NCBI GenBank assembly: GCA_021234155.1
Contig: JAJEKV010000098.1
Coordinates: 53,742-117,741, forward strand
From: Isoetes taiwanensis
Lineage: Eukaryota > Streptophyta > Lycopodiopsida > Isoetales > Isoetaceae
DNA length: 64,000 bases
Direction: 5' to 3'
Shown here one piece after another: positions 10,965 through 24,007 of the stretch. The notes under the pieces were generated by a model that had not been told where the DNA came from, did no database searches, and saw nothing but the letters and a program-made list of their open reading frames with translations. The translations under genes were made by a program, and so were the position numbers. Every line of letters starts with the position of its first letter. Position 1 is the stretch's first letter.

Positions 10965-12027
10965 TTCTAAAAATGCCCTTGTATTTTGCAATAATTATGA
11001 AAATGCCTTATATTTCTTGGTATTGTCAAAATGCCCTTGGCGTGGTGAAGTCCAAAGATCCAACTCCATCTCCATGTTTAGTCTAAATGGTCGTTTCATC
11101 TCCTCAGCTTTTCTTTTACTATTCCATTCTAGAATGTAAATGTAGTTGGGAAAGCAGATCGTGTGTGCAAAATCCCGGTTGGAGATTTGGACCATTTCCA
11201 ATTATACGAAACTACCCTTCTTGAATGAGATGCTGGAAAGCTTACAGATCATATGAATAGCATTCGGGCATGTCCGTCCAAAAGAAGGCACCAAACCCAT
11301 TCTTCTGAACTTACCAATGCAAACCAGTAAGCTGCTAAGAAATGGAGCTAGACACAAAAGAAGCAGAAGTGTTGCAAGGCTATTAACATGCAAATCCGTA
11401 GTCTGATGTTGGAATTTACGACTAAAAGCTGCTATAAAATTAGGATTACCTGATATGATCTGTGGAGCAGGGCCGGATGGAGTTGAAGCTCTAACACCGA
11501 GCCAAATCGCCCAACATTTGCCTCTCATCCCATTTCTAACGTCCCAAGCTGTTTACGTTTAGGCAATTTCCAGCAGGTACAACACAAAAGATCATGCATT
11601 AGAGACAGGAACAGGCAAATTGTTCTGAGTGAAAAGGCAAAACACATTTGGCAGCAACTTCAAGCGATGGATCTAATTTCGGATTTGATAAGCCAAGAAA
11701 CCAATAGTTGTAAAGATGTATTCAACAAAGGAGTTGGATTATGATGAAAATTGATAGAAATCTCTGAATATCTTTTGATATGTATCGATTGCTTCTAATT
11801 TTAGTTATCACGGATCAATAAGATGTTATTTTTCATTGAAGTAGAAAACATGCACGAAATCAAGGCGGCAAAAGAACATGCACTAAATCAATGAGGCAAA
11901 AGGACAGGACGGAGAGTAGCATATCATTCGCTATCTTTCTACAGTAGAAAAATTGGGGGCATTTTGACAATTAAGTAAAATACAAAGGCATTTTCACAAT
12001 CATTAAAATACAAGGGCATTTTTAGAA
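10965..12027. mobile_element. Non-autonomous DNA element with about 75-bp terminal inverted repeats
   Basis: The left end (10965-11037) starts TTCTAAAAATGCCCTTGTAT. The right end (11951-12027) is its reverse complement with few differences. Each terminus is itself built from about 30-base sub-repeats that begin AAAATGCC. The 1.06 kb length and lack of a transposase mark a MITE-like or cargo-carrying element. The interior holds a minus-strand frame at 11202-11528 (108 codons, hydrophobic LATLLLLLCLAPFLSSLLVC) that could be a captured gene piece. I found no convincing target duplication. Confidence 0.75.
11202..11528 (-). other. Unidentified frame inside the inverted-repeat element
   Basis: 108 codons without a stop on the minus strand, with one hydrophobic segment of about 20 residues near the middle (residues 50-70) that could cross a membrane. 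It lies wholly within the inverted-repeat element at 10965-12027, which makes capture of a host exon possible. No family is recognised and chance cannot be excluded. Confidence 0.25.
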
Positions 12028-12629
12028 CTTTGCCAAAACAAAACAAGATGCTAACGCATCAATGGGTTGTCCTTTAAAGGAGCAGCACATCGAGAACATC
12101 ACGATCAATATAGTCGTCATATTGGAGATTGTTTCTCCAATGATATTCAAGATGGCACTTAGAAGACTTCTGCTGCAATCTGCATATTGGCTATAACAGC
12201 TTCTCTTTTGACTTACTCCTGTTTCTACAACAAACATCCAACAATACTTGGGCTAGGTTCCTCATCCGTTAATGCTAAAGTGAATAATAAGCTGCCTGAA
12301 AACAAGGATATTGCACTATAGATGTCTGAGTCTTTCAAAGAAAGCCAATGGATACATCTTCCAAACGCACTCAAAATAAACATCATCCCAGACAGATGGA
12401 TCACGTTTTAAATGAGCATAACAAAGAAACCACAAAATAGAGTCCATAACCGGCCCGCCATTTAATCTCCAAATTTCCCTTGCTTCACCATTTCTCAGTC
12501 AAGCAAATTTCCATCTCATAGAGGGAAGAGTAAAAGTGAACATTGGACAACTGGCATTAGGAAGAGTCACATTCAGATGTTTTCCACGGAACCATGCATA
12601 TCTCTTATAAGACAGGTAATAGGGATGAT
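12028..12629. other. Spacer, nothing recognised
   Basis: AT-rich sequence with short frames only. The minus-strand frame at 12022-12237 begins within the inverted repeat and shows no domain. Confidence 0.5.
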
Positions 12630-14527
12630 TAGGTGAACTACCGCGCATGATCATGGTGAGCCCACTACCGCAAAGCTTTTAGCGGTGTGGTGGAGAAGAA
12701 GTTAACTCGTGGCCGAGGAAGTTGGAGGCGCAGGATTGGCCGGGGGTTTACCGCCCACTCTACAATCGACCATATATTCACTCTCGAGAATCCTTATGGA
12801 AGCTACCGCAATGCGCCGCGGCGTGACCTATACCGCCGTTTTCGTAGATTTCAAGGCGGCATATGATACGGTCCCTCGGGACTGTGTAGTGCAAAGATTT
12901 GCGGTATTTGCATGCCCCACATGACTTACAAAATGTCATCTATAGACTCTATGATGGGATATATGCTTTGCATTGCCCGCGATCGATCAGCGAGTTGCTA
13001 GCACCATAGGGTTAAACAGGGGATGTCCAAGTTATCTCCAACGCTCTTTGGACTCTTACATTGACAAGTTGGAGACCCGGATGCAAGAACATGGGGGCGG
13101 TGGCCCGCAACTACCGTGAGGCATACAAAGATAAGGCAATTGCTCTACGAGGGACGATGTAGACTTGCTATCCCATACAGCCAGGAGTATGCAGCAGCAT
13201 TTGGACGCTCTTAGTGGGTTCTGTGACACAACAGGAATGACGGTGAACCTGCAGAAAACTAAGCTCTGGCAAAGTCCTCTCCGCGCATCATGATATCCCG
13301 GATCTCTATTACAGAGGACGTAAGGTGGATGTTGTAAGGACCTTCAAGTATCCGGGAATCGACTTTTGCGCTTAGCATGTTATGGGATGATTTGTGTGGA
13401 AAGACGGTCGGGTCGTAGCGGGATGGAAAGCCCCGTATGCTATCGCGAGAAGCTGCTGAGTAATAGACCTATGTGATTGGCATTAGAGCACACTGCTCGA
13501 AAGCACTCGTTGAACCGGTATTGTTGTATGGGGTAGAGGTCCGGGGGTCCAAAGAATTAGCAAGAACACACGGGATAAGCTAGAGAGGGTGCGTAAGGCC
13601 TTCTTAACATACGACTTAGATATCAAGGACACGCAAGTGCCTTATCGATTTTGCTATATGAGACGGGTTTCGCCCCCGCAACATTCCACTATGCGCCAGA
13701 CATCTTGCATATTTTCACAAGGTCACCAGCATGGATGCACAACGCCTTCCCCGAGGGCTTTGTTATTGGCACAAGAGCCACAACGATGAAGAGGGTATGG
13801 CAGAGCACCGCCGGGGTGGTTCGCAACATGGTCTATAGACTATCGCCAGATTGTGGCTATGCGATGCCCGGGGCCGCACACTGAATGAACGCTTTGCCAC
13901 CACTCGCGGAATGCAGACCACTGCAAAGCCCGAAACAGAGCACTACCACACGCAAGTTAATCCAACACCTGGAACATGGCCCACACCAAGTGCTTGAAAG
14001 CGCATATATCTATGAAGAAACAAAGAGCTATTGCCTCCGCGGAGGACGGGTCCCATCATCTCGAATTGAGACAGTCGTTGGACCATGGATGGGGCGAGAA
14101 TCCCAAGATGAGCATGAGAGAATATGCCGAATGTTGCCACGCCGACGGTAGAGGATGAGCACCATGCTCGCAAGAGTGTCCGCATATACGCATATCCGAA
14201 AGCAACACATGCTGATCTTAGATGCTCGTGGGCACCGGCCAGATCAACCGTCGGGCATCGCCAATGGTTGCATCGCCTCAAGATCCTACATTTTGCAAGT
14301 CTACCGTCAGGAGAATCCCTTACGGGGACAAGGGATCCGAGAGCCTACTACCGGGTTTTTCCTCCCATGTGGGGGTTTTTTCATCCCAGTAGTAGGGGCA
14401 CATTGTATAGTAGCATTTGTCTTTTTGGTGTGGTTTTGTCTGCTTTGTGTACTGCATGTACCGTCTCATAGGTCAGTTTGGCCTCCGCGAACGTTAAAAT
14501 ATACTTCCTTCCTTCCTTCCTTCCTTA
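12630..14527 (+). mobile_element. Non-LTR retroelement with (TTCC)n tail, degraded
   Basis: Reverse transcriptase blocks are visible across frames: a start like NYRAIMVSP near 12635, then the palm block with motif A (TAVFVDFKAAYDTVPRD at 12830-12890), a broken GCPxSPTLFGLYIDKLE block near 13020-13080, a decayed motif C where ADD reads RDD (about 13155), and the thumb (LSGFCDTTGMTVNLQKTKLW, 13210-13270). The C-terminal part follows (FAPATFHYAPDILHIF near 13670, then HISMKKQRAIAS near 14005). The 3' end is a run of TTCC units at 14507-14527. The same C-terminal and 3' sequences recur at 55190-55738 and, inverted, at 60196 onward, so this is one family. Many stops; inactive. Confidence 0.8.
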
Positions 14528-15093
14528 TCAATTTGCTACTTCAAAATTCACAACATAAGAAAAAGGTGCATCACCAGGAAGCTCAGAAGCACGTCAACCA
14601 TTCATGTCTTTACACATTTGTCATATTACAGTTCTACTGACAAAAACCACATTGCCATGTTCTACCAATGGCTATAAACACTTGGGATTGGAGTTGTAGG
14701 ATCATGCTTACAGACCAAACAATGAAAATAATTAAAAAACTAGGAATTGCAATTTACGTTGCTTAGTTAAACTTTCTTCAATTAAAGGTCACATCTAATT
14801 ATTATCACTAAAATATTATCTTAACCATGCTACTGGCAAGTCAACTTTAAATATTGCAGAGGAAAACCCAAAATATTCTTCAAATTTTGCCAAATTGCAC
14901 ATTTATCAATTCGCATTTGCCCATTTGCGGTTTCTCTTAGAGGTTATTGGCCTGCATTGATATAATACGGCGAAACTCAAGTATGACTGTCTAGCTCTAA
15001 TGATTAATGTTAGAAAAATGTGTCATATGCAAATCAACTCCGTTCAATGCAAATCCAAAATTTGTTGAAAGAGCAGGGTCAATTTCCGTATAG
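14528..15093. other. AT-rich spacer
   Basis: No gene or repeat recognised between the (TTCC)n tail and the LINE that follows. Confidence 0.5.
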
Positions 15094-15289
15094 ATGTGGG
15101 CTATGGAGAAGCAAACAACAGAAGGGAAAGACTACTTACAACAAACAAAAGTATTGAATTCACCGGAGGTAGCAGAACAGCCGCAAAGCCTGACCGATTT
15201 AGAGGAGACTCCAATTTGTACTTTCCGTAGACATATTTCCAAGCCAAGCCGTGTCGAGCGGGCCACAACAGGTCACATTTGTCAGAAAC

Positions 15290-15900
15290 AAAACGATACT
15301 GGATTGGTGGACTGCATATCCAAGAGGTCATGGTGGAGACCCAAATAATCTCACTCTATTGTGAATGGTCCTCGTATTTGTGTCTCTCTTCCAGCAGATG
15401 CATCCCTCCCAAAATCTGTTGTGGTCAAAAGTGGTCCACTGTTCTTCAAATATGGTTTGTGACTACTTAATGGTCCTGAGCTTGCAGACATGTTTCCTGA
15501 TGCTGAGGCATTCTCTAGTTTTTGCATCAGAAGAACACCTCCCTTTGCTCCTGCAACATCTGCAGCCCATGGCCAAGTGTCTCCATCTTCCTTTGATCCC
15601 TATCCAGTCTTGGCAGCTTCGGGTCCTAGCTTGTACCGCTTCGCCTCGTGGTCTATTCCCGCCCCTTTTTTCTCCCTCCTCTCCTCCTCCTCTCGCGTCC
15701 CAAGCTGCTCTTCCTCGATGAGCAACGGAGAGGCTTGGTAGTCATTGCCGCAAAACAGGAACGACCGGAAGCATCTCGAGGTGAGTGGTCCATCCCTCAT
15801 ATGAAGAGAGTTGCTCGCCTGAGAAACACTATTGCACCACAATCTCTTCCTCGGTGAGTGTGCTACTCCAGAATTGAACCAAAGAGTGGCTACCATTGTT
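15290..15900 (+). pseudogene. LINE ORF1-like fragment
   Basis: Protein-like frames (CVSLPADASLPKSVVVKSG, then FPDAEAFSSFCIRRTPP and a Ser/Pro-rich part) precede the endonuclease ATG by about 100 bases. Position and composition fit the C-terminal half of a plant LINE ORF1. No zinc knuckle was seen. The assignment rests mainly on position. Confidence 0.4.
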
Positions 15901-16009
15901 ACAACCCTTCCGCATCCTCCGGACTGACTTGGGCTGATCAGGTGGAAGTATCATCTGCTAATAGTGACTCCATGGATTTGGAACACCGTCCACCAGACCC
16001 CCCTGCATT

Positions 16010-16780
16010 ATGAAGCTGGTTTCTTGGAATGTTCGGGGTGTTGCTTCCTCCCCAACTAAAAGGAGCAGACTTTCCATGGCTCTTGCTAGAATGAATTCAG
16101 ATTTCTATTGTCTACAAGAGCACAAGTGCAAAAAAGAGGATGTGCAAAAGGTAGCTTCGTGGATCGGTAGGGAAATATAACGCCTTGGTGGCGGGCAGCA
16201 CTGACTTCAAAAGCGGGGTTCTTACAGCATGGAGACATGATATAGCAGTTACATTCAGTCATGCTGACTGATTTGGTCGCTGGATCATTATCAAGTGGTT
16301 TGATAAGGGTCAAGAGTGGGGACTAGTGAATGTGTATGCACATAATAGACTTCATCAGAGAGGTGCACTCTGGGCTGCTTTGAGATCTAAACTAGTTCGA
16401 CTCGGGGCCCATGTTGCATGGTTGCTGGTGGGTGACTTCAATATGGTGGAGTTGGAAGTTGATCGGTGCGGCAGAGGATCAGAAGTCATCCAAGGCTTTG
16501 AACGTGAACAATGGCGCCGCTTTGATACATGACTGCGGGCTTGGTAGAGGTGGATGGCGATGGAACCTTCACTTGGTGCAATGGCTGGCTTGGGGCTGGT
16601 AGCGCATATGCACGCGTCATGCATGGGGGCTATTATAATGCATTGGCAAACTACATATTTGCATAATTTCTCTCGCCAAAACATGCTTGACAGATCTATT
16701 TCAGATCACAATCCGCAAAGTATTTCTCTTGTTCTCGGGGATGGGGCATATAGGGGACCAAGACTTATTTCAAGTTAAAC
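16010..16780 (+). pseudogene. LINE endonuclease domain (APE type), broken
   Basis: ATG at 16010 opens the standard LINE ORF2 start (MKLVSWNVRGVASSPTKRSR), followed by the metal-binding Glu motif (CLQEHKCKK). Frameshifts follow near 16180. Later blocks are recognisable: WGLVNVYAHN region at 16320, LLVGDFNMVE (the Asp/Asn catalytic pair) at 16425-16450, and the terminal SDHNP motif at 16705-16720. The order and spacing match the family; at least two frame changes rule out a working enzyme. Confidence 0.85.
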
Positions 16781-17339
16781 ACTTTATACTTGAAGGATGA
16801 GGAGTTTAAAGATGGATGCAAGCAAGCTTGGTCCTCTCGTGATTTGTGAGAAGGAAAGGAATGGCTGGGATTGTTGATGCTCTAGTTGCCGTGGAAGTCC
16901 TTTGCTAAGAATTGGGGTCGCCCCGAGTTGTCGCTAATCGAGGGATTTTGATTGCTCGTACTCAACAATTAGTGGTTTGCGTGTCCGTTGTCCCATCGAT
17001 GCCCCCAGAGAAGCAAATTTTGGCCAAGATTAGACAGATGGAAGCCGAGCAAGTTCATCACGCCGAAGTTAAAGCGGGCCCGCAATGGTTCAAAGAGGGG
17101 ATCATGTACGTGCTTCTTTTTTAGAGCTGCAAAGATTTGGACACAAGCTTCTCGTGATTGGTGTCTCTCCAAGTTCAAGATGGGCCTCTCATCCTCGATC
17201 CTCGAAGAACTTCCACTTTTCTTTTCCTTTTTGCTTCTCGCCATCTTCCCTTCCAATCAGATTTTCAGAGGCATTATCGCAAAGATACATCCTATTATAT
17301 CCGAGGAACAAAGAGCTACTCTAGAAGCGTAGATTACGT

Positions 17340-18600
17340 GAATGATTTAGCAGATGCTACCTTCCTTTTGAAGAAAGGAAAGTGTCCCGAATTAATGGTA
17401 TTCCGTGGAGTTCTTTTCAGAGTTATGGGATTGTGTTGGCGATGTGTACGACGCGCTTCGTGATTTCAAGAGGCAAAGGCGCCTAGACAAAATTCTCAAC
17501 TCGGCTGTATTTCTCTTATTCCTAAGTGTAAGGAACCCTCAACAATTTCGGATGCCCTATCACCTTACTATCTTCAGGTAATAAGATTTTTTGCCAAAGC
17601 TTATGCACAAAAGCTTCGGGATATTCTTGCTGATTCCATATCCTCTACACAGTCAGGATTTCTGCCACGACGATGCATATTAAACAATGTAGCTGCTGCC
17701 TATGAAGGTATTTACTGGGCTCGACTTCATGGCCATGAAATTGTATATTTGAAGTCGGACTTTGCAAAAGCATATGACAAGTGTTGACTGGCCTTCTTAG
17801 AGAAATGTCTCTTACGCTTTTGGTTTTGGTGCACAATTCATACCTGATGTCATGAGGCTTCATTATTTCGCTTCGCTCTTCTATTCTCTTCCAAGGGGAA
17901 CCCTCAAAGATTCTTTTGTGTGGGTCGTGGCATCCGCCGAGCTGCCTTTAGCTCCATTGTTATTTACAGTTTGTGGCTGAGGTCCTTGCAATGTGTCTTC
18001 TCTCTTGCCGCATTGTGAGGGAATCTTGCATGGACTTCCTATGAACAATAGGTCGCAGGAGGTCCAGAATCAATATGCGGATGACACTTTCCTTTTCCGA
18101 GGGCGGATGAGCAAAATTTTGCACGCCATTTCCTTTGTTGGATTCCTTTTCCCTAGCATCCGTATTTTTGTGGGTTGGCGTATGTACAGCACTATGGGCA
18201 TTGGACTCTCCAGTTCCACCATGTGTAGCTACCTTTCCATGGAAGATCCTTCACCATGGTAAAGCAACCAAACTTCGGTATCCCCTCAGAGGTGTTCATA
18301 TCTCATCGAGATGTGTGGAAGGCAGCTTGATTAAGGGCTTGGAAAAGCACCTTTTTGGTGATCCACAAATAAGCTTTCCATGGCGTGACTAATTGTTGTG
18401 GCTAAGTCAGGTTTTAAGCAAACCCATGTGTATATGGATTCGCTCATGTTGGCTCCACACCAAAGATACAACTTCGCCGGGGTTGTGGGGAACTTCATCC
18501 GGGGGAACAGAGGAGGGTGTCTTGTCAAAGTCGGCTTGGGAAAAGTGCATATTACTAAAGCATTTTGGCGGCCTTGGAATGATTAATTTTCTTTTGCAGA
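17340..18600 (+). pseudogene. LINE reverse transcriptase domain, broken
   Basis: Visible blocks in order: LIPKCKEP and PYYLQVIRFFAKAYAQKL (fingers, 17515-17610), QSGFLPRRCILNN (17650-17690), motif A as YLKSDFAKAYDK (17745-17783) and motif C as NQYADDTFLF (18070-18100). The YADD pair is intact, but the frame breaks repeatedly (a stop follows directly after the motif A block). Known family role: target-primed reverse transcription. Confidence 0.85.
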
Positions 18601-19039
18601 GAGCAAGGTGATGATTTCTAAGTTCATTTGGAGAATTTTGAATAATGTGGATGAGTCCCTGTTCCCGCCTTTGTTTATCATCTTTGCAAATGTGCATTTT
18701 TTTTGGATCTCGGTCTATTAGACCACTTTTCCCCCGGCTCTGTTCTATCCATCGACGGCAAGATACCCTAGTGCATCCCCATTTCTTAGAGGATTGCTAG
18801 TTGCATGGGAGATCACAATCTGCGGTCATTTTCACCATCTTGCGCATTACTAGCATGAGTGCAAGTTGTTGGTGGATTCCATTGGATGGTGGTCCTCCGT
18901 TGCTTCAGTCCACCCATTGACGCAGTTGGTCGGCGATGGAGAGCGCAGGTGTGCATATGATATCCGATTGGTATAATAATCAAAGGCGCATCGACATGGG
19001 AGGAGTTTAGAGCTAAGTTCCTCCTTTTAAGGTGGGATC

Positions 19040-19690
19040 GAGCTATTTGGCAGAAGGTGTCTTCAATTCTTCCCCCAGTAGCACAAGTGGATGACTCCCA
19101 GCCGTGGGTAGTTCATGAGCATGTCAAAGCAGATAAGTTGGTGAATTCCATGTACAAGGTCTTGCTTGATGCTGACGTCTTGCCTCCTTCGTCCAAGTGG
19201 CCTTTGGTCATTCCCAGGGATCGCAGAAGAGATGGAAGTGGGTATGGGATAAACTACTCCATCCCAAAGTATCTGTTTTATGGTGGCAAGTCACTCATCG
19301 TTGTTCAAGGCTGCGTTAATATTCTCGGTGCGATTTCGGCCCAGAGGTGTCTGCGTGACTTTGTCCCTTATGTGCACAGAGGGACGAGACAATTGAGCAT
19401 TGCTTCTTCCTATGTAGACATGTCAGACATGCTTGGTTGTGGCTTGAAGGCCTCTTTCATTGCAATTTGAATAGCCAGCAGGTGTTATTAGCAGTTTATC
19501 CAAGTAGTTGGGATAATTTGGCAAAAAGGGCCTTTCATTTGGCTTCTGCATGGATCATCTGGTCCATTTGGAAAAGAAGGAATCTTCTCATATTCAAAGG
19601 TCTTGCTTGTTCGGATGCACAAAGGTCCTTCTTGATGCCCAACAACCTAATTGTCAAAGCATTCAGTGTGCTCATCAATTGCTAATGAGG
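19040..19690 (+). pseudogene. LINE zinc-binding RT domain and C terminus
   Basis: Two overlapping frames give one domain. RDETIEHCFFLCRHVRHAW, with the His/Cys cluster, lies at about 19380-19440; it continues in the frame at 19437-19685 with the conserved tail (ASAWIIWSIWKRRNLLIF). The frame at 19057-19470 covers the upstream part. A single frame change separates them. Confidence 0.7.
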
Positions 19691-19882
19691 TGAAGAGCCG
19701 TATTTGGGAGCACTATCTTGATTCATACTTATGAGTTTTTGCTTGCTCTTTCGTATTGTTTAGATGTTGTATTTGAGTGGGGTGGTTTTGCTCGTGGACA
19801 TTCTCTCCATCGAAAGTTATTAGTCCCCATTGTACTCTGAACTTTCTCGGATAATAAAGGCTCAAGTCCTTCAAAAAAAAAA

Positions 19883-21607
19883 TCTCTACCATCTGAGACA
19901 TCCCAAACAAATCTTTGTCGTCTAAGTGTCACGGAAGCCACAAAACCCTAAAAATCCCTGCAATTGCAAACGTGTATATGGAATATTCTATAGCATATTA
20001 TACTCAGAACAAATCGAGGCCTTCTATACGTCACTCCAGCCTCCAACAAGAGGGTTGCCCCCTACAGGCAACCCAAAAAACTAAAGAACCAAAATGCAAA
20101 ACTGGGGACCCAATTTCCTATAGAGGGCGCCACTTGGTGCTACAAAATACATCCAGGAGAAAATTGCAATCTTATTTCTATTTATAGGCATTCATCCTTT
20201 TTCTTAAATTTTGGACCTTCATCTTGCGGCCTCCCCTGAGGGATCCAAGTTTCCCCCTGCGGTATCAATATTAAGTTGATGAAATTAAATGCCGAATTTG
20301 AACTGATCCGCCAATATTCAATAAAAAAATTTAAAGCGAAGGAAAAATTCCGATGACTGGTTCTGTATGAAATCTATGCTTAGCTCATTCTTGCACCTCA
20401 GAAGGTTCTCCTTTGTCCCATTTGGCACCCATCCCATTTAACACCAAGCAGGATCGAATACTGTACGGGAGTAGACATCATTGACTCTGCAGGTAAACCA
20501 CAGCGTTTGGGATGACTCAGCTGGGTGGGATCGTGCAAAAAAGCTAAATATCATTTTTTTTTTCAGGATTTTCAGGATACCCAATTGAAAATCAAGAGGA
20601 ATCTTGACTTTATAGCTGCGGCTGGATGGTAGCTTGGAGGCTTGTGTTGAATTCTTGATGGATTAATCGAGTTGGTCTTTTTTTTGGTCAAATATTAAAT
20701 GCTTCAAGATTGTACTCTGATTTTTCCTAGTGAATATTTTTATGCATGTTCAAGTGTTTTTATGTTTTCATATGTCTACGTACAAGTATTTTGAAATAAT
20801 TTTGGTGGATCCGTTCCACACTGCAAACGTTCTTGAATGTTAATAAATCAGATTTCTATGCAGCTTCAACTTAAATTCTACCGAGTTAAAATCGACATCC
20901 AAGTACTAGATTTCTCTTCCTTACTAGCACTACCACCTATGAAACTGGGTCTATACATGAGCGCGGTGGATTCACACCGTTCTCTGCTACAGAAGTTGTA
21001 AAATTTTGTTTCATTGTACACTCTTTCAAGGCCCCACGTGAGCATGATAAATAAATTAAAATTAAATTAAATTAAAACTACTTATATATGTTTAGGAATA
21101 GAAGTGAACCATCCCAATCAAGCACATCAAAAACTATGCTTTAAGACTATCGACCAAGTCTTTAATGAATGTGCACAACCAAAGATAATGTCAAAATAGA
21201 GAGAAAAGGAAAGTAAAAAACACTTTCACGCACACATAGATGATCCACATCATAAAGGAGGCATAGGCAGCCCTAGCTTTCTACTCCAAGCTCCATTAGA
21301 ATTGAGGAAATGAAAGAAGCCAATAAAACCCCTCAGTCAGAATCATGAGTTAATTTTTGGACCATGAACAAAAGAAGCCGACCAAGAACTCTCCGATTCC
21401 ATAAATGTAGAATTAGATGGGAGACAACACAAATTCATGGATGAATTTCCCCATATCAAGAAGCTTTTACAGCCCTAATCCGAGGCCCTAAACATATATA
21501 TCTCTATCATATCTCCTTTGTCTCTCAATCTCTCCACAATATCCTGCAAAATAAAAGCCATAGCATCTCATGAAGGTCTTGAGCTTATATCTAGCACCAA
21601 GCATATG
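19883..21607. other. Spacer with AAATT microsatellite
   Basis: No gene recognised. A short (AAATT)n run lies at 21051-21076. The stretch between the LINE tail and the Copia element is otherwise AT-rich and featureless to my reading. Confidence 0.5.
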
Positions 21608-21612
21608 AGATC

Positions 21613-21909
21613 CGTCCTTCGATTAAAAAAAGAACCCCGATAGCCCAAAGCACTTCTTCTGAGAACAAAACCGGATCCAGACAACCCAAGCTTTTCCTTT
21701 ACGGTTTGAATCTTCCCCGATCTGATTCACATCAAAGGGATTCGCAATAACCCGCCCTTCTATCGGCAAATCGATCACTCTTCTTCTACGGGATCGCGGG
21801 GTTGTTCGTTTTCCTTCCTTATATTGATTAAATGCGAAGGGCCACCGCTTTTCGGGCGTCTACATGGCCCATAGACTCCATGGCAGTGTAATTTGGATTT
21901 TATCTAACA
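21613..21909 (-). repeat. Copia 3' LTR
   Basis: 297 bases that align along their length with 26218-26510, with substitutions and small indels. Shared landmarks are CTTCGATTAAAA, AACCCCGATAGCCC, TTCTATCGGCAAATCGATCA and the outer end TTTTATCTAACA (TGTTAGATAAAA on the coding strand). Confidence 0.93.
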
Positions 21910-21924
21910 TTCTCCCCTCATTTT
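21910..21924 (-). other. Copia polypurine tract
   Basis: On the minus strand, AAAATGAGGGGAGAA lies directly before the 3' LTR start TGTTAG. It is the expected primer for plus-strand DNA synthesis. Confidence 0.85.
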
Positions 21925-21989
21925 GTACAAATCATGATTCCCATTTGCCTCTTTGCAACTATTAGTTTCGGGTTCAGTAAGAACCTTAG

Positions 21990-23102
21990 TTAAAAATCTG
22001 CCTCCCGCAATTTAGTGGGTATATATTTCACATCTATTTCTCCCTTCTCTACCTCATCTCGAATAAAATGGTGATGGACTTCTATATGCTTAGTTCGTGA
22101 ATGGCAAACTGGATTTTTGCTCATTGCTATCCCACTTTTGTTGTCACAATAAATTGTAGTGGCATCCGCACATGACTTCCCTAACTCTCTGAGCATTCTT
22201 CGCAACCAAACGATGTCTGATGTCGCCAGAGAGCCGCCATATTCTCGCCTGCCTTTGGACTTTGCTACACATTCTTGCTTTTACCGCCCATGATATTGCC
22301 GTGTCTCCAAGTTTGCAAAGATATCCGGATGTTGACTTTCTATCATCAATGTCTCCTCCCCAATCAAGACCGCATATCCAACTAAATTATTCTCCATACT
22401 CTTTGAAAAACGTAGTCCATGGGTTAAGGTACCCTTTAAATACCTAAGAATTCTTTTTGCAGCTATCCAGTGCTCCCTTCCAGGATTATTCAAAAATCTA
22501 CTGAGTAGATTAACAGCATAAGCAATATCTGGCCTTGTGCTATTCGCTGCATACAACAAACTCCCAACCAATGACCTATAAGGTCTGCTTTTCATTTCCT
22601 TTTCCTCTTCAGGTGTTTTCGGACACATCTTTCCTGATATTTTTACTCCTGCAACCAATGGTGTTTTTGCTACATTACAGTCAAGCATCCTGAATTTGAC
22701 TAGCATTTTCTTGATATATTGCTCCTGGGTAAGATATAACACACCCTGAGCTCTGTCCCTTCTTACTTCCATTCCAAAGTTTAGAAGATCTCCAAGGTGG
22801 GTCATTTTTGGCTTCTCAACAACAATTTATACTTATCCAAAGGCTTTGTCATTACTAGCAATGGCGCAATCATCAACATATAATGCCATTATTGCGCTTT
22901 ATCTCCTTCCTTTTTCATGTAAAGGTTTCCTGCTTTTCAATTTGATGAATCCATTAGTAACCAAAAACCATTTCATGCATAAGTACCATTGCCTAGACGC
23001 ACGCCTAAGTCCATAAATGGCCTTTCTTAACGCACACCATATCATTACCTTGTTCGCCTCCATGAGGCTGCTCCATATAAATTTCTTCTTCCAAGTCTCC
23101 AT
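21990..23102 (-). pseudogene. Copia reverse transcriptase and RNase H, broken
   Basis: Reading from right to left: RT fragments near 23102-22899 (KAIYGLRRASRQWY, matching the KALYGLKQAPRAWY block), the catalytic YVDD motif on the minus strand at about 22873-22890 (ALYVDDCAIA), a long frame at 22805-22281 with SRPYRSLVGSLLYAANSTRP, then DIAYAVNLLSRF and HWIAAKRILRYLKGT (RT/RNase H connection), and RNase H end with IYCDNKSGIAMSKNPV and HIEVHHHFIRDEV at 22205-21990. At least two frame changes separate these parts. Confidence 0.9.
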
Positions 23103-24007
23103 TCAAAGCGGTCTTGACGTCCATATGACTTAGTTCCATGTCATTCTCAGATCGCAATCGCTATAAGGGCCCTCAAACTAGTCATCTTAACAATAGGCTA
23201 AAAGTGTCTTTATAGTCTATCCTTCCAATCAACGTGATATCCCTTAGCAACTAAGCGAGCCTTGTACCTTTCTAATGATCCATCGCTTTTTTAATTTTAA
23301 AACCCATTTACTACCGACCACGTTCTTATCATTTGGTCTCGGCACTAAGTCATATGTCGTTACGCTTTTTGAATGAATCTAATTCATTCTTCATTGATTC
23401 CTTCCACAAGTTTGCATCCGCCTCGCCATCGCTTCCCCTCTTGCTTTTGGTTCTAAAATACAAGACAAGACTTTAGGTTTTCTAGGTCTTGTTGTTTTGC
23501 CACTTTCCTTTCTCGCCATAGGTATCCGTGATCAAACGGGGTGAGACTTTAGACGTTCAACCTCAACTGGGCCGGTGCTACTCACTACTCCTTTGGGTTT
23601 CTTGATGACAGCCTTTCATCTCCTCCCCGTTCCTTTCGGCTTGCCTTTGCCGGTCTCTAAGACCTCATGCACCTCCTCCTCGCCTGCAAGATCTTGCCCA
23701 TGCAATGCACTATCGATCTCTATGACTTCATGCACCACATCGGACTCTATGTTTGCTTCATGCATCACATCCGCTCTATGCCTACACCGCTCCTCACAAC
23801 TTGGTCCTCGTCACCTTCAAGCTCAAATTCATCTTCCTTCGCAAGTGTTTGTTTCCTTTGAACTGCCCATTGGCTTCCTCGCTGTTTTGAATTATTATCT
23901 TCCAAATACTAACTCGTATCCATTCCATTTGTCTCCGCGCTGTTAAGCAATTTCTGCCTTTGTACAAAATGTTTTCGTTAAATATCACATCTCTACTAAC
24001 ATGTATT

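Larger units (their letters stand above)
15094..19882 (+). mobile_element. Near full-length L1-type LINE, degraded
   Basis: The order matches a plant L1: an ORF1-like part (about 15290-15900), an apurinic endonuclease starting at ATG 16010, reverse transcriptase (about 17340-18600), the zinc-binding RT domain (about 19040-19680), a 3' UTR and ten A residues at 19873-19882. The 5' boundary is uncertain. I did not find a target duplication. The body is broken by many stops and frameshifts. Its tail resembles that at 2960-3064. Confidence 0.85.
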
